Shown here: positions 59,051 to 64,000 of the stretch, piece after piece
Numbering within the stretch: position 1 is the first letter of the stretch
Layout: each line of letters opens with the position of its first letter
Origin: Acanthococcus lagerstroemiae
Lineage: Eukaryota; Arthropoda; Insecta; Hemiptera; Eriococcidae
Assembly (NCBI GenBank): GCA_031841125.1
Contig: CM063111.1
Coordinates: 55,985,535 to 56,049,534 of the forward strand
Length of the DNA stretch: 64,000 nt
Direction: 5' to 3'
Program-made: the position numbers and the translations under genes
The notes under the pieces: model-generated
Databases searched by the model: none
The model's input: only the letters and a program-made list of their open reading frames with translations
Told to the model about the DNA's origin: nothing

Positions 59051-62000
59051 GGAACTATAAACGCAAAATCTCCGGACTGAGGATAGCTAGAGGAAAACGG
59101 CTTGAAATTTTGAGAGCGGAATGATCTCCTCTTTCGAAAATGTCAACCCGCTTCGCTGTAGCCCCCTCCACTCCAAAGATTTTCGCAAATTATTAGTTCG
59201 CCCCAGAGAAATGAGCCGTCTCGAAAACGTCATTTGGCGTATGAGAAATAGCATATTTAGCTCGTTGAAGGCGCCTCCACTTTTTCATATATTCCGTTCA
59301 CGCCTTCGGCACGTCGAATATGCAAGCCAACATACACCAATTGACGTTTTCAAATTCGCTATTTTCTCTGGGGGGAACTAATAAAACGCAAAAATCTACG
59401 GACTGAGGATAGCTAGAGGAAAACGGCTTGAAATTTTGAGCGAATGATCTCCTCTTCGAAAATGTCAACCCGTTCGCTGTAGGGGCTCCACTCCAAAGAT
59501 TTTCGCAAATTATTAGTTGCCCCAGAGAATACTTCGAACGCTTGCGTAGAAACTATTTACCGTGAAGGCCCTCACTTTCATTCCTACGCTCGGCACGTCG
59601 AATATGACAACATAACATTGACGTTCAATTCTATTTTCTCGGGAACTATAAAAAATCTCGGACTGGGATACTAGAGAAAACGGTTGAAATTTTGAGACGA
59701 AGATCTCTTCGAAATGTCAACCGCTCGCTGTAGCCCCCTCCACTCCAAAGATTTTCGCAAATTATTAGTTCGCCCCAGAGAAATGAGCCGTCTCGAAAAC
59801 GTCATTTGGCGTATGAGAAATAGCATATTTAGCTCGTTGAAGGCGCCTCCACTTTTTCATATATTCCGTTCACGCCTTCGGCACGTCGAATATGCAAGCC
59901 AACATACACCAATTGACGTTTTCAAATTCGCTATTTTCTCTGGGGGGAACTAATAAAACGCAAAAATCTACGGACTGAGGATAGCTAGAGGAAAACGGCT
60001 TGAAATTTTGAGAGCGGAATGATCTCCTCTTTCGAAAATGTCAACCCGCTTCGCTGTAGGGGCCTCCACTCCAAAGATTTTCGCAAATTATTAGTTCGCC
60101 CCAGAGAAATTAGCAATTTCGAAAACGACATTTCGCGTATGAGAAATAGCATATTCAACTCGTTGAAGGCGCCTCCACTTTTTCGGATTTTCCTTTCACG
60201 CCTTCGGCACGTCGAATATGCAAGCCAACATACACCAATTGACGTTTCAAATTCGCTATTTTCTCTGGGGCGAACTAATAAAACGCAAAAATCTCCGGAC
60301 TGAGGATAGCTAGAGGAAAACGGCTTGAAATTTTGAGAGCGGAATGATCTCCTCTTTCGAAAATGTCAACCCGCTTCGCTGTAGCCCCCTCCACTCCAAA
60401 GATTTTCGCAAATTATTAGTTCGCCCCAGAGATATTAGCAATTTCGAAAACGACATTTCGCGTATGAGAAATAGCATATTTAGCTCGTTGAAGGCGCCTC
60501 CCCTTTTTCATATATTCCGTTCACGCCTTCGGCACGTCGAATATGCAAGCCAACATACACCAATTGACGTTTTCAAATTCGCTATTTTCTCTGGGGGGAA
60601 CTAATAAAACGCAAAAATCTCCGGACTGAGGATAGCTAGAGGAAAACGGCTTGAAATTTTGAGAGCGGAATGATCTCCTCTTTCGAAAATGTCAACCCGC
60701 TTCGCTGTAGCCCCCTCCACTCCAAAGATTTTCGCAAATTATTAGTTCGCCCCAGAGAAATTAGCAATTTCGAAAACGACATTTCGCGTATGAGAAATAG
60801 CATATTCAACTCGTTGAAGGCGCCTCCACTTTTTCGGATTTTCCTTTCACGCCTTCGGCACGTCGAATATGCAAGCCAACATACACCAATTGACGTTTTC
60901 AAATTCGCTATTTTCTCTGGGGCGAACTAATAAAACGCAAAAATCTCCGGACTGAGGATAGCTAGAGGAAAACGGCTTGAAATTTTGAGAGCGGAATGAT
61001 CTCCTCTTTCGAAAATGTCAACCCGCTTCGCTGTAGCCCCCTCCACTCCAAAGATTTTCGCAAATTATTAGTTCGCCCCAGAGAAATAGCATTTCGAAAA
61101 CGACATTTCGCGTATGAGAAATAGCTATTCAACTCGTTGAAGGCGCCTCCATTTTTCGGATTTTCTTTCACGCCTTCGGCACGTCGAATATGCAAGCCAA
61201 CATACACCAATTGACGTTTTCAAAATCGCATTTCCGGGGAATAAAACAAAAATCCGTGAAAGCAGGGAAACGTTGAAATTTTAGCGATGCCCTCTTCGAA
61301 AATGCAACCCTTCGCTTAGGGCCTCACTAAAACGCAAAATATTCCCCGAGAATTAGCATTCGAAAACGACATTTGCGATGAAATACATTCAACCGTGAGG
61401 CGCCCACTTTTTTGATTCCTTAGTTCGCACCGAATACATACAATTGCGTTTTAAATCGATTTTCTGGGAACTAAAACGCAAAATTCGCTGGGATACAGAG
61501 AAACGCTTTTGAGAGCGATATCTCTCTCGAAATTCACCGCTTCGGTACCCCACTCAAGATTTTCGAAATTTCCCAAGAAGCTTGAAAGCATTTGCGTATG
61601 AATAGAATTACAGGCCACTTTTCGCTATTTTCTCTGGGGGGGAACTAATAAAACGCAAAAATCTACGGACTGAGGATAGCTAGAGGAAAACGGCTTGAAA
61701 TTTTGAGAGCGGAATGATCTCCTCTTCCGAAAATGTCAACCCGCTTCGCTGTAGGGGCCTCCACTCCAAAGATTTTCGCAAATTATTAGTTCACCCCAGA
61801 GAAATTAACGATTTCGAAAACGACATTTCGCGTATGAGAAATAGCATATTTAGCTCGTTGAAGGCGCCTCCACTTTTTCATATATTCCGTTCACGCCTTC
61901 GGCACGTCGAATATGCAAGCCAACATACACCAATTGACGTTTTCAAATTCGCTATTTTCTCTGGGGGGAACTAATAAAACGCAAAAATCTCCGGACTGGG

Positions 62001-63042
62001 GATAGCTAGAGGAAAACGGTTTGAAATTTTGAGAGCGGAATGATCTCCTCTTTCGAAAATGTCAACCCGCTTCGCTGTAGCTGCCTCCACTCCAAAGATT
62101 TTCGCAAATTATTAGTTCACCCCAGAGAAATTAGCGATTTCGAAAACGACATTTCGCGTATGAGAAATAGCATATTCAACTCGTTGAAGGCGCCTCCACT
62201 TTTTCGGATTTTCCTTTCACGCCTTCGGCACGTCGAATATGCAAGCCAACATACACCAATTGACGTTTTCAAATTCGCTATTTTCTCTGGGGGGAACTAA
62301 TAAAACGCAAAAATCTCCGGACTGAGGATAGCTAGAGGAAAACGGCTTGAAATTTTGAGAGCGGAATGATCTCTTTCGAAAATGTCAACCCGCTTCGCTG
62401 TCAAATTATTAGTTCGCCCCAGAGAAATGAGCCATCTCGAAAACGTCATTTGGCGTATGAGAAATAGCATATTTAGCTCGTTGAAGGCGCCTCCACTTTT
62501 TCATATATTCCGTTCACGCCTTCGGCACGTCGAATATGCAAGCCAACATACACCAATTGACGTTTTCAAATTCGCTTTTTTCTGGGGGAACTAATAAAAC
62601 GCAAAAATTCGGACTGGGATAGCTAGAGGAAACGGTTGAAATTTTAGCGGAATGATTCTTTCGAAAATGTAACCCGCTTCGCTGTCAAATTTATTATTGC
62701 CCAGAGAAATACATTCGAAAACGATTTGCTAGAGAATGCAATTATCGTGAGCGCCCACTTTTTCATTTCCTTCACTTGCAGTGAATATGCAGCCAAATAC
62801 CATTGAGTTCAATTCGTATTTTGGGGGATAAAACGCAAATTCGATGGGATAGCTAGAGGAAAACGGTTGAAATTTTGAGAGCGAATGACTCCTTTCGAAA
62901 TGTAACCCGTTAACCCCCCCCCAAATTTCAAATTTTTTTCCCCCCAAAAAATTGAATTTTGAAACGACAGCGAAAAAAATAATTAAAAGGGTCCCCTTTT
63001 TTTTGGGTTTTTTTCACCCCCCCTTTAAAAAAAAACCCCCCC

Positions 63043-64000
<958 letters not shown>

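Larger units (their letters stand above)
40756..62935. repeat. 326-bp satellite array, about 70 monomers over 22 kb
   Basis: Landmarks such as GATCTCCTCTTTCGAAAATG, TTCGCCCCAGAGAAAT, CACGTCGAATATGCAAGCCA and CCAATTGACGTTTTCAAATT recur head to tail every 326 bases in clean parts (starts 40973, 41299, 41625, 41951, 42277, 42601). Each monomer shows open frames of 86 and 88 codons on opposite strands. Because 326 is not a multiple of three and each ends in a stop, I treat them as non-coding. Monomers vary at a few positions in discrete combinations. The array starts with a diverged half-unit at 40756-40925. Confidence 0.97.

Noticed and set aside
40973..62600. Repeated 86-codon (+) and 88-codon (-) open frames, one pair per satellite monomer
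   Set aside because: They follow from low stop density in a non-coding 326-bp monomer. The period is not a multiple of three, both strands are open at once, and variants do not favour synonymous changes.
40756..62935. CRISPR-like array
   Set aside because: The repeat is a 326-bp head-to-tail satellite with no unique spacers, in a eukaryotic genome.

Overview
This is eukaryotic nuclear DNA, most likely from an arthropod and probably an insect. Coding exons are short, joined by GT-AG introns of 90 bp to 18.7 kb, and embedded in AT-rich sequence crowded with transposon remnants. The one clear cellular gene is an animal ELM2-SANT zinc-finger corepressor. Mariner, hAT-like, RTE-like and Jockey-like elements fit an insect genome. 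A nuclear copy of mitochondrial cytochrome b reads only with TGA as tryptophan, and its highly derived protein suggests a lineage with fast-evolving mitochondria; a sternorrhynchan hemipteran is my guess, not a demonstration.

Layout. 1-760: nested inverted-repeat element. 2566-32694 (+): ten exons of one gene, open at its 5' end, encoding the last 862 residues of a TRERF1/MIDEAS/ZNF541-family protein. The ten exons join in one uninterrupted frame with matching phases at every junction. The big intron 4404-23064 carries a mariner relic (5436-6521), a decayed RTE-like LINE (about 7350-10180), a 449-bp hAT-like insertion (10502-10950), a NUMT (15205-15414), a 758-bp hAT-like MITE with another MITE inside it (15706-16463), a 175-bp palindromic MITE (19423-19597) and a pair of large inverted repeats (17.5-18.3 kb and 20.6-21.6 kb). 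Intron 23876-25011 holds a Jockey-like fragment on the opposite strand. The intron at 25165-30549 and the region after the stop carry copies of a 249-252 bp MITE family.

Downstream of the stop codon, 33110-38883 is a 5.8-kb nest of at least eight elements inside one ancient hAT-like insertion still bounded by a perfect 8-bp target-site duplication (GTATAATC). It includes an inverted-repeat structure of about 1 kb. Removing it leaves a plausible 3' UTR ending near AATAAA signals at 39.7-40.1 kb.

40756-62935 is a satellite array with a 326-bp monomer, about 70 units. The monomer contains a MITE-like inverted-repeat core and segregates into discrete sequence variants. Clean monomers lie at the two ends; the middle is riddled with short deletions, and the array runs into a 226-bp poly(A) followed by 360-bp poly(T). 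Both look like long-read or assembly artefacts. The last 370 bp hold nothing I recognise.

The corepressor gene is the functional core: its ELM2-SANT module should dock a class I histone deacetylase, and its two C2H2 fingers may bind DNA. Everything else is repeat biology around it.
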